Shown here: piece after piece, positions 18,807 to 29,366 of the stretch
Position numbering within the stretch: position 1 is the stretch's first letter
Layout of the letters: the number at the start of each line of letters is the position of its first letter
Assembly (NCBI GenBank): GCA_030295235.1
Contig: AP026162.1
Coordinates: 806,001 to 870,000, forward strand
Direction of reading: 5' to 3'
DNA from: Fistulifera solaris
Lineage: Eukaryota; Bacillariophyta; Bacillariophyceae; Naviculales; Stauroneidaceae
DNA: 64,000 nt
The notes under the pieces: generated by a model
Told to the model about the DNA's origin: nothing
Database searches by the model: none
Seen by the model: the letters and a program-made list of their open reading frames with translations, nothing else
Position numbers and translations under genes: made by a program

Positions 18807-19685
18807 ATGAGCGGCGCAAAAGAAGAGCCAACCGAATCATCCACAAAATTGCTCAGTCGCGCCAAGGGCCGAGCCGCTCGTCAGCGCCGACGCAAATTGC
18901 GCGACATACAAGAGGCCGAAGAAGCCTTGCGCGAAGGCCGAAGCTCATCGGCGTCAACGGCGATTCCCAGTGATCGAAGTGCGGTTTGGCCGGCTGTTCT
19001 GGATTGTAGAACTAAATACGGCTGGAGTCGAGAGGATGAGATGGCGCTGGTGGGTCAGTTGGGTTATCTTCCCGGAAACGCGATCCGTGTCTGTGCTCGA
19101 GCGAGTGCAGTTCCTTGTCTAGGCGACATGGACGGAACCGAGCCGGTTGTACTGAAATTGTACCCCATTGCAGTCAGAGAGGAGTGTAGCGGCACGTCGG
19201 CGGGTGGGCGTCGAAAGGCTAGAAAACGAACGAGACAAGTAAAGGACATTGCGGACGAGTCGGATGCTTTTTCAGAAAAGCATCTTATCGAACCCTTCCC
19301 TACAATGTACTGGGTAACCAGCCCTATGCTTCGGATTCTAATATCCAAACTGGAATTAGAGTCGTTCGGTGTGAAGCTGAAAGAGAAGCTCGAGTCAGAG
19401 ACGGAAAGCCTGGAATCAATGAAGCGTGCCCATATGGCATACGGCAAAGCGCGGAAAGAACTTTTAAGTGACTCCGATGATGCTCTGATTATGGAACGAA
19501 AGTGGGAGTCTGCATTCGCTGAGACTAGGGGCGTTGCAGGCCTTCGGCATTATTCTGCTATTAAATGTTTACACGCTCATGCCGCACACTTCCTGAGTGG
19601 TGAGAACGGTTCGAACGATAATGTTGTCGGCCGCTGGGTAATCGAAGAAGTTGAAAGAAGGCTTCGTGAAGAAGGGGATTCTTAA
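18807..19685 (+). CDS. DUF501 domain protein
   Basis: A 292-residue intact frame. The C-terminal two thirds match the DUF501 family, which is best known from actinobacteria and other bacteria: GYLPGNAIRVCARAS near the start, VVLKLYPI, IEPFPTMYWVTSPMLRILIS (the most conserved block), then RGVAGLRHYSAIKCLHAHAA and VGRWVIEEVERR. The N-terminus is a basic, Arg-rich extension (RAKGRAARQRRRKLRDIQEA) absent from bacterial forms. Function is unknown for the whole family; its two conserved His/Cys-containing segments (KCLHAHAAH) could bind metal, which is speculation. The ATG at 18807 is the first in frame. Confidence 0.8.
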   Translation: MSGAKEEPTESSTKLLSRAKGRAARQRRRKLRDIQEAEEALREGRSSSASTAIPSDRSAVWPAVLDCRTKYGWSREDEMALVGQLGYLPGNAIRVCARASAVPCLGDMDGTEPVVLKLYPIAVREECSGTSAGGRRKARKRTRQVKDIADESDAFSEKHLIEPFPTMYWVTSPMLRILISKLELESFGVKLKEKLESETESLESMKRAHMAYGKARKELLSDSDDALIMERKWESAFAETRGVAGLRHYSAIKCLHAHAAHFLSGENGSNDNVVGRWVIEEVERRLREEGDS

Positions 19686-20143
19686 AAATGTGACTAAGAT
19701 GTCGTTGTCTCTTTCTTCTGGGAAGGCTTATTTCGACATAAACATACTCACTGAATTATGCATTAGGCTAATTTAAATTTGGCTTCTAGCAAGGAGCAAG
19801 GTCCTTATTAACCTATGGGGGACCTAGTGTGTTTTGATTTTTGATCGTCGTGGGCTTAGATTTTCGAAGGAATAGTCTAATACGACCCGCCTTATTCTAC
19901 GCAATGCTTATACTTGAGATGATGTCGTAACGGTAGTAGTGTTAGCTGGTTTTCGAAAACGTCAGAAGTGTCCGTTGTCTAAATAATATTTCGGTTATTT
20001 TTCCGTTGATGTAATTCAGAGCGCAACGTGCACGCCGAACATGTGAAACGCTGCGTTTATGCATCTTGATCTTCATTATGATTGTGAATGAATTGATGCT
20101 TTAACGAACCAATTGCGTTGACCTTGTTGAATGATACTTCAAA
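19686..20143. other. Intergenic, nothing recognised
   Basis: 458 bp of AT-rich DNA between two genes on the same strand, so it should hold the DUF501 3' end and the promoter of the CSC1-like gene. No repeat, RNA gene or coding frame is apparent. Confidence 0.4.
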
Positions 20144-23100
20144 ATGGATCGATTTCTTGCCTATAACTATGGCTACGATTACTGGGGCAATGCGACAAAC
20201 CAAACGGATACAGACTTTGACTCAAATTTACACGCACCTGAAGATGTTTCGGTTGATGCAGTTGTCACCAGTTTGTACTTCAACTCGGTTGTCTTCTTAC
20301 TTCTCATGACATCTTATGAGTGTTTACGTCGTGTTTTACCGACTGTTTACTCGTCACAGAAGAAATTGGATCATATCATGCATCCCCAACGCACGACTGA
20401 TGAAATGGACGAGTATCACCAACTTGATGAAAAAGAAAAAGGTGTCTGATGGCAAGTACGTTCCACCAACTCACGCTTTCTCGCAAAGCGAACCGATAAA
20501 AAGTCTCGATAGTTGCGAATCCACTGGTTCTTCATCTCTATCTTCTCTGCCTGATGATATGCCTCTTGATTGGGTGGCGCCGGTGTTCGGTGTCCCCTGG
20601 TCAAAAGTTCGAAAAACGGCCGGCCTTGATGGCTATTTCTTTCTGCGTTACATTCGAATGAATATCCGAATCACAGCAGTATCGACATTTTGGTTTTTCT
20701 TGGTCCTGGTTCCTATTTATGCAACGGGGAACGGCAACGAGATGTACCCGGCCCAAGGATGGTACCGTATTTCGGCTTCAAATTTACCTGCTACGGGCTG
20801 GCGCATGTGGATACCATGCCTTTTTGCGTACTTGTTTACTGGTTTCATCTGCTTTGTTATCAAGCAAGAATATAGGCATTTTCTTGAGCTGCGGCAGGAC
20901 TTTCTTGCGAGGGGCGTTTCTCATGTGGACCCTCAGCAGCACTATTCTTTGATGATTGAGGACATTCCGTACGAGCTTCGGAGTGACCGGGCTTTGAAAG
21001 AGTATTTTGAGAGCTTATTTCCTGGAAAGGTGCACTCAGCAAACGTAATTTTGAATATACCCGATTTGCAGGAAGTATCGGACCGCTGTACCAGGGTTTG
21101 TCGGCGATTGGAAAAGAGTATTGCTTATCTCCATGCGTACGGAGAGAGACCAACCCATATTGTCGGGAGGGGGCGACTTACGGTGCTTGGTGTAGACTTA
21201 CAGCCGCTGGATTGTCGGCAGTGCTGGAATGCGGATGATGAGCCGGTATTATTAGCAGACGATCACCTCGCACAGCGTCCGCAAAGGGTGAACGCGTCGA
21301 TTCAATCTCCTACTATACACAAGATCTTGCAGCTCAAAGCCGCATGCTGTTTCGAATGCAACGGCAGAAATCTCAAGTCGCTACTTCTGGAAACTTGTCA
21401 ATTAGAGCAGATAACTGGTTTGACCAAGTCGTGATGGAAATATCGGAAGTGGCGACCAGAATAATGGATGATTCCGTCATTGACAATGATTTAATATCCC
21501 CCAGTAGCTCAAGCGGACGTTTTCCTGGTCGACCGAACACTGCGGAAACGATGACATCCCAGTACGGCTCTATAAGTTCTGTCGCTGTTTCAGAGCGACT
21601 ATTTCGTGTGCATACAACTGAAGCTGAGCTCAATGCCTCTGCTTCGCGGCTAATACAAAATGACCACCATCTTGTAAGTTGATTTGCGTGTGCAAATGTG
21701 TTTTCGAACGATCAATCTCATGACGGTATGGTTTATAAACATTTAAAGGGTGGAAAGGAGTCTGTTGAAAATTATCAAACGCCTTTCGGCGCGGAACAGT
21801 ATAGCTCGACAATACGACGGTGGGCTGGTCGACTCGGCCTAGATTTCGTGGTTGCTATATTCAGGTTACTCAACAAACAGATTGATGTTGCATTTGAAAG
21901 TGTACTAGGGTCGACTATGTCTTCGACCGGTTTTGTCACTTTTCTTGATCTCTCATCAACTACTTGTGCTGCAAGTGCCATCCTTTCAGCTAAGGCTAGT
22001 GTTTTGTCTGTTTCAGTTGCTCCTGAGCCGAGGGAAATCATCTGGGCCAACGGCCATGTTTCAAGGAGCACGCGTGAGAGGCGTGAGTATATAATTGAAA
22101 TCATCCTCGCTCTCGGTATGATCTTGTGGAGTTTCCCGTTGGCCTTTATCCAGGTCTTTGCTAAAGCCAGAAACTTGGCCGAACTTCTTCAGATGGAATG
22201 GATACTCGAATACGAAGATGGGGCGCTTTTTCGACTTATCAATGGATATCTTCCTGTCGTTGCTTTGCTTTGCCTTATTTTGATTCTCCCCGTAATCTTC
22301 GAATACATCGCCGTCAAAGTCGAGAAGCGGAAGACGTTTACCGACGTCCAGTCCTCTATGCTCTGTCGGTATTTCAATTACCAGCTGGCGAACATTTACA
22401 TCACCGTCACGGCTGGTTCTCTCTTAAAGAGTCTGTCGATAATCATCGAACATCCTCAGAACCTGTTACCTTTGCTTGGCGAATCTCTGCCAACAATGGT
22501 TGGCTACTTTGTCGCCCTACTCGTGACAAAAATCATGGCAGGTTTACCGATGGTCTTTTTGCGCTTCGGGGCATTGTCGAGGATGCTTGTTTTGAAGCTA
22601 CTTTCCTACGAGCCAGCGATGTCTCAAAGAGAGCTTGACGCTGTGTATCGGCTCGAAAATGTGCAGTACGGCTGGGAGTTTCCCACGCAGTTGCTTGTTG
22701 TGGTGATCGTCTTCACCTACGCCATCATCTGCCCTGTGATTCTTCCATTTGGCTTGATTTACTTTTTAGGGGCGTTGACGGTTTACAAGAAACAGATTTT
22801 GTACGTCTACAGCCCCGTCTATGAAAGCGGTGGAGCCATGTTCCCATTGGCGGTTCAGCGAACAATTTTCGGACTTGTTTGCGGCCAAATGACGTTGCTC
22901 GGATATCTTTTCACAAGGGCATGCTACTACCAAATGATATTTCTTTGGCCTCTTCCCTTCATGACGTTGGTGTTGATGCGGTATTTCCAGAAGACCTACG
23001 TAGAACCTGCTGCCAAGTTGAGTTTAGAACGAGCGCGTGAATATGATCGGCTGACAAGCGTCCTTGCAGGTGGTCCTGGAAGCACAAGGTCGAGCACTGT

Positions 23101-23317
23101 AAGCCACGATGCGGGTATTGCGTTGCGAGAACGCGAATTTGATAAGAATGCGTATCGCCAGCCTGTTTTGACGGAGCTGGCCACAGAGCCACTTACATAC
23201 AGACGCGGAGTTGACGATGACGAGACGATTGAAGTGCGGCGAAGACTGAGAGAGATTAATCGATTCGCCTCGCAAACAAGCGATTCGGAAAGGGAATCTG
23301 CCTTGAAGATTTCATAG
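20144..23317 (+). CDS. CSC1/TMEM63-like (DUF221) cation channel
   Basis: Eukaryotic osmosensitive or mechanosensitive calcium-permeable channel family. N-terminal membrane segment (SLYFNSVVFLLLMTSYE), a cytosolic linker, GLDGYFFLRYIRMNIRIT then two membrane helices, the cytosolic RRM-like region (HYSLMIEDIPYELRSDRAL), then the DUF221 core with many helices (IILALGMILWSFPLAFIQVF, LINGYLPVVALLCLILILPV, VVVIVFTYAIICPVILPFG, MFPLAVQRTIFGLVCGQMTL). The reading frame changes at an A run (20436-20440, one base surplus) and again near 21283-21288 (one base missing before GERVDSISYYTQDL). A 75 bp intron with a GTAAGT donor (21674-21748) is proposed; its acceptor is uncertain. About 1,030 residues. Plasma or internal membrane location cannot be told. 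Confidence 0.85.
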
Positions 23318-23440
23318 TAAAGTAGTTTTTAGATTCTTTCATTATTTTTATAAATAGACAACAGCGTTTGATCGTAAAACTCAATCTTGTTCAGTTGATG
23401 GGCTGTAGCACATTTCCAAAGGCGATATCCTTCTTTTTAA

Positions 23441-23689
23441 TTAACAAACAACGCAGCAACCGCCTTCGCCCGAGGTGCCCGTGGACGTGTGATACTGATT
23501 TTGCTCAACGGCACCTCCTTCTGTCACTAGAAATCCGTCTTGGTCTTGAGCAGCTAGAATATTAGTAATCACACGATTGCAGGCTACGCTCGCATTTTCC
23601 GCAGTCCCGACGGCCTTTAGAGTCTTGTTCAGATTGCTGAGATCGATTTCCAGGGTTTGTAGCTGAGTAAATCCGTTTTCATCCGTCAT
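23441..23689 (-). CDS. Heterotrimeric G protein gamma subunit-like protein
   Basis: An 82-residue protein from the ATG at 23689. A short amphipathic coiled coil (FTQLQTLEIDLSNLNKTLKA) is followed by ENASVACNRVITNIL, a spacer, and the C-terminus GEGGCCVVC. This order, with a Cys-Cys-a-a-X end suited to prenylation of CVVC and palmitoylation of the preceding Cys, is the plan of fungal and plant G-gamma subunits (coiled coil, conserved S-x-A/V-C helix, CaaX). Length is also typical. Sequence similarity is too low for certainty by eye; another small prenylated protein is possible. It is convergent with the CSC1-like channel gene, with 123 bp between stops. Confidence 0.55.
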   Translation of the reverse strand: MTDENGFTQLQTLEIDLSNLNKTLKAVGTAENASVACNRVITNILAAQDQDGFLVTEGGAVEQNQYHTSTGTSGEGGCCVVC

Positions 23690-24183
23690 TTCCGCAAATT
23701 AAACTCTGTTTCTCCTCACGATATTATCTGACTTTGGCGTTACCGCTGGCGAAACTGTGTTTCACGTCGATCCGACTGCAACACCTGGCTCAGATACTGC
23801 AATGCTTGCGGTTATTACTGTGTTAATGGTTAATGGCATCGTCATCGGCGGATGCGTTGCGATGCACTTTTGGCGTTGCAAAAGGTGCGGATGTCACATC
23901 GGGTTCTAGAATACTTTATAATCAATAGTGCATGTCCCTTCGTTAATATCTCCAATCCTTATAAACTTACTAGATTTTAAGTGTACGTAGTCTAGTACGG
24001 AGTAGAAAAGATCATGTTCCTTTGAATCACGAAAAAGGCAAAACTAAATATAGTAGCTAAGGCTGGAGTCAATATCATACTTGCTCTCGCTCCTTGTCGT
24101 ATCACTATCAAGAATCATAGCGCGCATGACTATTGATTTTATTTCGATTACAAGCAATCAAAACGAAATCATTCATCACTCTC
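23690..24183. other. Intergenic, nothing recognised
   Basis: 494 bp between the G-gamma-like start and the end of the LNS2 gene, both on the minus strand. No coding frame or repeat stands out; part must be the G-gamma-like promoter. Confidence 0.4.
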
Positions 24184-25194
24184 TCAATCGAACATGGATT
24201 GCAAAAGAGCTGCATCGTGGTAACCCGCAAACCCCATGAGCACTTCTTGACATAAAGGAGTCCGTCGCGGCGAGCATGTACATCGTTCCTGACATCTTCG
24301 TATGGTGGATCTTGCCCCAATGATGAAGATGCGGCATGTTGGGACACCAGCATCGCGATACGCAAGTTCATCCGCAATGCTGTTACCGATTCCTCCCCAT
24401 AGGAAGCGCGCCGGATCTGTGCACCCAATTTCGTTGTAAGGCGTTAGAAGACACGATTTTAAAGCCTCGTATTTGTAGAATCTTGCGGTCGCGTTCATTT
24501 CCATTTTCAACACACCCGCCAGTGTACCCGTAAACCCAATGAGAGGTCCCTCCGGCAAACCGAGACCATCTTGTTGCGCTTCGGCAAGGAACTTTCGGGT
24601 AGACGCCGCCATGGCTACAGGTCTCGCTGTCAAATACAACAGTCGCAACTGACATGGAGCTCGCTCTACGAGTTGAGATAAGAACTGACAAACACCCGGA
24701 TGACACACGGTATAGTTTTGTAGATATACTGTGGCCAAGAACGCTGGTATGGTAGAGGATGTAATGGTCCCATCCACATCCACAATGCAAATTTTGTCTC
24801 GATAATCCCAGACGAAGATGTTGGTGGGGACGATGCTAACAATGCGGTGATGTTGGTCCGTCAACACAAATCGCGCCGTGCTTCTTCCCGGCTGAAGTAG
24901 TTGAGCCAGAAGATGCAATGAATCCATGCGATGAGTAGCAGCGCTCTCCGCGTAGTGCGTAGTGTTGAGTTTGTGTGTCAGTTCTTCGTGAATCTTCCCT
25001 TGGCGCACCGCAAATTGAAAGTGTGCGCCGTCCTGCGATTTGACCAGTAATGTCAAACATAATCCCAACTCATGAATATTTCGGCGTCCGACAGTCCCAC
25101 CGTACCAACAAAATACATCCGAGCACGAATACCTTTCTCTTCCGCAAAATAAGATCAGATCATTGGAACATCCTGTCGAGAAACTGTGCTCCAT
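24184..25194 (-). CDS. Lipin-type LNS2 domain protein (phosphatidate phosphatase-like)
   Basis: A 336-residue HAD-fold protein. FVWDYRDKICIVDVDGTITSST carries the DxDxT catalytic motif (Asp139, Asp141, Thr143). It is followed by LRLLYLTARPVAMAASTRKFL (motif II), GLPEGPLIGFTG, then KYEALKSCL (motif III Lys) and GGIGNSIADELAYRDAGVP (motif IV region), then CRIFIIG. This is the LNS2 module shared by lipin/Pah1 and PITP/Nir proteins. The N-terminal lipin domain is absent: an in-frame stop lies directly upstream, so unless an upstream exon exists this is an LNS2-only protein. With DxDxT intact it may dephosphorylate phosphatidate; PITP-type LNS2 domains only bind it. No signal peptide is evident. 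Confidence 0.8.
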   Translation of the reverse strand: MEHSFSTGCSNDLILFCGRERYSCSDVFCWYGGTVGRRNIHELGLCLTLLVKSQDGAHFQFAVRQGKIHEELTHKLNTTHYAESAATHRMDSLHLLAQLLQPGRSTARFVLTDQHHRIVSIVPTNIFVWDYRDKICIVDVDGTITSSTIPAFLATVYLQNYTVCHPGVCQFLSQLVERAPCQLRLLYLTARPVAMAASTRKFLAEAQQDGLGLPEGPLIGFTGTLAGVLKMEMNATARFYKYEALKSCLLTPYNEIGCTDPARFLWGGIGNSIADELAYRDAGVPTCRIFIIGARSTIRRCQERCTCSPRRTPLCQEVLMGFAGYHDAALLQSMFD

Positions 25195-26018
25195 TGGCTG
25201 AGTTGCGCGCTGTCGAAACGAGACAAGCTAATATTACTGCTAATCGCCCACCCGCCCTGGCCTTAAATTCATAGAAAAGAATACACTTTACTTCGTGCCA
25301 TAACTAAGTTTTCTCAAACGTTGAAAGATCAAAGACATTGCTTCATCTTCTCACAGCAACGAAACAACAAAAAGCAGAAGCCAAAAGGTGCTCATTTTCG
25401 GGACGGTTATTTGCTTCGTGACTGAATTGCAGTCGGGCGAAAGGTCGCCTACACTTGGACCGAGAGTGAATAGAGAAATAGACGATCCGCGAAGCTTTTC
25501 GTCGTCTAGCGTCGTGACAAATGCTTCGAAGAATATTTAATAGCGTAATTGACTTTAGTAGTTTAATTTTCTAGAGGCGATTGAATAAAGTGTAGGTAGC
25601 AGTTTGGCTCAAAAGAATGTTTTTTAGTTGCAATCACCTGGTCAACCACCCCAGTCTGAATCAGACGACAGCCCCCATGCTAACCATCCACATTGACCTG
25701 GCAATCTGAGGGATATAGGCAGAACCTAAAGTGATGGTTTGTGTTTTTTAGTTTTGTCATACAAACATATACCTGGTACGGAGTAAGGGATGGGACATGA
25801 GTAAGGTTATTACTTGTACGATGTAAGTGTCCTACTGGCAATAGGTACTGTTTATTAGAGACTTTCAATGTGTGCCATTTCGACCAAAGAGCGGCTCGGC
25901 GGCAGCAACATCCATGCGATCAATGAACATCATTGATTACAAAAAATAACATTGCAAAGACCCAAATCCGGGTTTTAGTACATAAGCATCTCTAATACTG
26001 AACAATTGAACAATTAAC
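25195..26018. other. Divergent intergenic region, 824 bp
   Basis: Lies between the LNS2 gene (minus) and Nup54 (plus). A short inverted repeat GTCTGAATCAGAC near 25656 is the only local structure I noticed. No coding frame of note. Confidence 0.4.
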
Positions 26019-27353
26019 ATGGTAACTTGGGGAAGCAACACGATACACACTGTTCCGCAGCGTGCTCCAGCACCGACAACCACGTTTGGGTCACCCGCTC
26101 CGGCAACTGGTTTTGGGGCGCCGGCAGCTTCTTCGGGCTTGTTCGGGAGCGCTTCTCCAAACACCACATTCGGTGGAACCCCTTCGCCGAGCGGAATTTT
26201 TGGTTCTGCACCGTCGTCCGGAAGTTTGTTTGGGTCGGCGCCCTCTTCGGGGACGTTTGGTGCTCCTGCTCCGTCGGGTGGATTGTTTGGGTCTGCACCG
26301 GCGCCGTCGACGAGTTTGTTTGGTTCCGCTCCTTCTTCTGGAAGTTTGTTTGGGTCTTCGCCAGCGCCGTCGGGTGGATTGTTCGGTAATACTAGCAATA
26401 CTTCCTCTGCTCCTTTCTCCTTTTCGAGTGCCGCACCATCGTCGGGTTTGTTCGGTGCACCCTCGACTCCTGGATTCGGTCAGCAGCAGCAACAACAACA
26501 GCGTCCCACCGTTCCACAACAAGCGGCTCAACAAGCTTTGTTGGACGCATCGGCTCGTCAAGAAGAATACCGCGTACAAAGTGCTCTGGAAAAACTCAAT
26601 CATGCCTATCAGGGCACCGAAATTGCGACGGACACAAATTCGGCACATTTCTCGGTGACACTGTACCATTCCGTTTCTCCGGAAATTAGTCAAATGCAAT
26701 CCTTGCAAGGTGTCGGTTTGGATGGGAAACCATTACCGATTGCTCCGCCACGGCCGCCACAAATATCCGAGGAAGATTGGACGCGGGCGGTTGTTTGCAA
26801 TACGGATCATGAGAATTACATGCCAGTTGCCCTGGTGGGTGCTCGGGCACTCCAAGCACGAGTCCAGGGTCAGCAGGAACAAGCCAATACATGCATTCAA
26901 CAGTTGAATGACATTCAAGAAACAGCCGAAGTCATCCGCGACCGAAATCACGGTGCGAATGCGCGACTCGTGGAAGCCGAACGGGAACAAGCTCGCCTGC
27001 GCAAGCGCATGTTAGCTGTTATGCGAAAAGTCGAAGTCTTGCGTTGCTTTAGTCATCCTTTGCAACAAGGTGAAGTAGAAGCCATGCACAAACTTGCGGA
27101 GGTGGAGAAGCAAATATATCAGAATATACAACCGGCGTTGCAGCGTCTCGCGGAAATTGTTCGCTCGAACGTTTCTTCGCAACCACCGACTGTGGCATTA
27201 CCCAACGATTTGGATGAACTCAAAGGTGTCTTGACGAAGCATCGGGAGGCTTTGAGTCGTATGACGACAGCTGTGCAGCATGATAAGGGCGACCTAGAAT
27301 TGATTCAAAAGCGAGTACAAGTGAAGGCTCCTTCTTCATCCAGTTTGTTTTAA
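26019..27353 (+). CDS. NUP54: Nucleoporin Nup54/Nup57
   Basis: FG nucleoporin of the central channel Nup62 complex. Residues 1-150 are an FG-repeat domain with many SGLFGSA, SLFGSAPSSG, TFGAPAPSGG and GGLFGN units. A Gln run (about residue 150) leads to the structured half: SEEDWTRAVVCNTDHENYMP is the Nup54 signature before the alpha/beta region. A long coiled coil follows (ARLVEAEREQARLRKRMLAV, MHKLAEVEKQIYQ) and the NUP54 C-terminal helices (DLDELKGVLTKHREALSRM). 444 residues, intact, with the ATG at 26019. Low-complexity FG coding DNA also leaves long open frames on other strands and frames here, which are spurious. Confidence 0.92.
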   Translation: MVTWGSNTIHTVPQRAPAPTTTFGSPAPATGFGAPAASSGLFGSASPNTTFGGTPSPSGIFGSAPSSGSLFGSAPSSGTFGAPAPSGGLFGSAPAPSTSLFGSAPSSGSLFGSSPAPSGGLFGNTSNTSSAPFSFSSAAPSSGLFGAPSTPGFGQQQQQQQRPTVPQQAAQQALLDASARQEEYRVQSALEKLNHAYQGTEIATDTNSAHFSVTLYHSVSPEISQMQSLQGVGLDGKPLPIAPPRPPQISEEDWTRAVVCNTDHENYMPVALVGARALQARVQGQQEQANTCIQQLNDIQETAEVIRDRNHGANARLVEAEREQARLRKRMLAVMRKVEVLRCFSHPLQQGEVEAMHKLAEVEKQIYQNIQPALQRLAEIVRSNVSSQPPTVALPNDLDELKGVLTKHREALSRMTTAVQHDKGDLELIQKRVQVKAPSSSSLF

Positions 27354-27554
27354 AATGAAGTAGTAAGACGATCTTTCTCGTTTTTTTTCAAATCACGTCT
27401 ACTTTTTGCTTATTAAAAGTTTCGGTCGTTAACAAGCTGCATATACCGTCAGATAATCTCTACAGACTTGAATTGTCGGCCTTCGGATTAAATGCAATAC
27501 TCGACCACACTGCCTTAAGATATTATTCGAGAACGAGATCATTTGTTGTCAAGG

Positions 27555-28825
27555 CTATCCTTTTGAATCTCTATGCAAGAGCTTTTGCATAAAAGACATG
27601 AGTCCTCGGGCAGCATGTGCGGTGATAGTGACGAATCCAGCCGTGAAGACTGCTGCCGTGACTGCAGTCGGAATTGTGACACCAGCTGCTAAAATGTTCA
27701 AGGTATTCAGCATCAGCGGTGCCATGACGATTCCAACCGCACTGCCAATGGCTGTGGAGATTTTCATTTTCCGAGAGTCATCCACCGAAAAACGAGAACT
27801 AAGGACGGGAACCGTTTTGAGAGGGACAGCGATGGGTTCCATCATCGTCCGTGTGACAGGAGCGACAGGAAGGTCCAAACGTATGATAGGACAAGGAACT
27901 GGAAATGGTACAGTTATAGGAGCTTGAGATTCCAGGAAGTTCCCCTTTGTAAGTACTCTGGAGTGTGCCAGTGAATTGCAAAGGGTAGTTCAATTTTGAA
28001 AATGAGCCCGATGAAGCACCACAGAAAGCGCCTACGATACCACCAACCACGAGCATGAGAACTATGCGAACGAACACCGACATTTTGTTGCTTTCCGCTG
28101 AGGAAGTGTGCTTAAAAGCTCCGGGTCGTTTGACTTCGTGCGTCAACGGCGAGCTGTCGACAGCACTGCTTCCCTGTCCAAAGACTTTGCAAGAGTTCCG
28201 TTCGAAGAGCGATAGCGAGGTCATGGTACGTTCTCGTGTCCTAGCTCGTACGAAATGATCCTGTGGGAGGTGTTGTAAGGTGAACATCCCCGCAATGCAC
28301 GTTTTATAAGCTTGAAAGATTTCCGCCCAAGTAATAAACGCCTCCTCGTTCTCGTCGAAAGCTGGATCTTCAGGCGATGTCGCTTTTCGCGTTAACAATT
28401 TCAGAACCATCATTAACTGACGATCCGCCAGCAAGTGCTCCGTTAGTGCTGTTTTTTCCTCGAGTAGATCCACGGCTTTTTTCAATGCGGAGAACGAAAT
28501 CTCGCGTGTCAATAAAGTTGACTCAGCGACAGACCACGACAATGATGCCTTTTTGTCGGATGGCTTTTTCTTTGAAATTACCCCAGCTAACTCTTCCAAT
28601 CGCTCGATACAGGGACGTAGGTAATCGAGAGTGGCCACGTCTTCGGCTTCCTGCTGACGAATCATCGTCTCATAGCGCAACAAATATTCCAGGGCCTCTC
28701 TGTTTTCCCCCTCCCTTTCGAAGGTGGTGGATAAGAGCGACGTGTCCGTCTAGAATGGCAGCGTCATCGTCGTCCTCCGTTAAACTTGGGGCAAGGCAAG
28801 GCTCGGGACGTGTATCAATATTCAT
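27555..28825 (-). CDS. Unknown multi-segment membrane protein
   Basis: About 420 residues starting MNIDTRPEPCLAPSLTEDDD at 28825. The N-terminal half is helical and charged (REALEYLLRYETMIRQQEAE, LEEKTALTEHLLADRQ). It is followed by a membrane helix (FVRIVLMLVVGGIVGAFCGA) and, near the C-terminus, a Gly/Ala-rich hydrophobic region that could span once or twice (ISTAIGSAVGIVMAPLML, IPTAVTAAVFTAGFVTITAH). The reading frame must change twice: near 28707-28715 (HHLRK to EGENREALEY) and at the four-base run 27942-27945 (STYK to GNFLESQ), each by removing one base. I do not recognise a family. The divergent COQ3 neighbour gives no hint of function. Confidence 0.6.
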
Positions 28826-29366
28826 GGTTGTATTCTCTTATTAATATCAATCAATCTTTCTTTATTGTCGAAAGTAAGAAATGCCAAGAGAAAAAAAAAA
28901 TAGCAAAGCGCCATTTTTTGTGTCTTTCAGATGTTTTCCGTTCCGTTTTCTCAATGTAAACAAAAGCATATACTCCAGTACACATTTTAAAAAACAACGG
29001 AAACGTGATTAACTATGTTAATAACAAAAACAAAAGTGACCTAGTAAAAAACCACTTCAGTAATGAGGACGTATAAATAAAAAATGTTTACCGGTATTTA
29101 ACGGTTAATATGCTCCTTGAGCATGTCACTGTGACACCAAGTCGTGACGTCATATTTTCCGCTCCATGTGAGACTCTGAACGGTACTGGTACTTGATAAT
29201 AATTGTTGTAGGAACCATGTTCAAATGCCGCATACGACGACCTCCTCCTCACTCCTCACTCACTCCCGCTCCGTCTCTTTGTCTGTCGCACAAATAGTTC
29301 GACCTGAAACTTTCATTCATTCAATAATACTATATCTACCAGAAAATTCTTTGTTCTGAATCAGCC
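28826..29366. other. Divergent promoter region with a TGACGTCA site
   Basis: 541 bp between the unknown membrane protein and COQ3. It contains a full CRE palindrome TGACGTCA at 29145-29152, about 215 bp upstream of the COQ3 ATG, and short TACCGGTA-type sequences. Otherwise AT-rich. Confidence 0.4.

Noticed and set aside
20144-23317. Two or three separate membrane protein genes
   Set aside because: The segments continue one CSC1/TMEM63 protein in order, with no start or stop signals of their own.
26091-26708. Long antisense frame opposite the Nup54 FG repeats
   Set aside because: Compositional by-product of GC-rich FG-repeat codons; Arg-rich text without domains.
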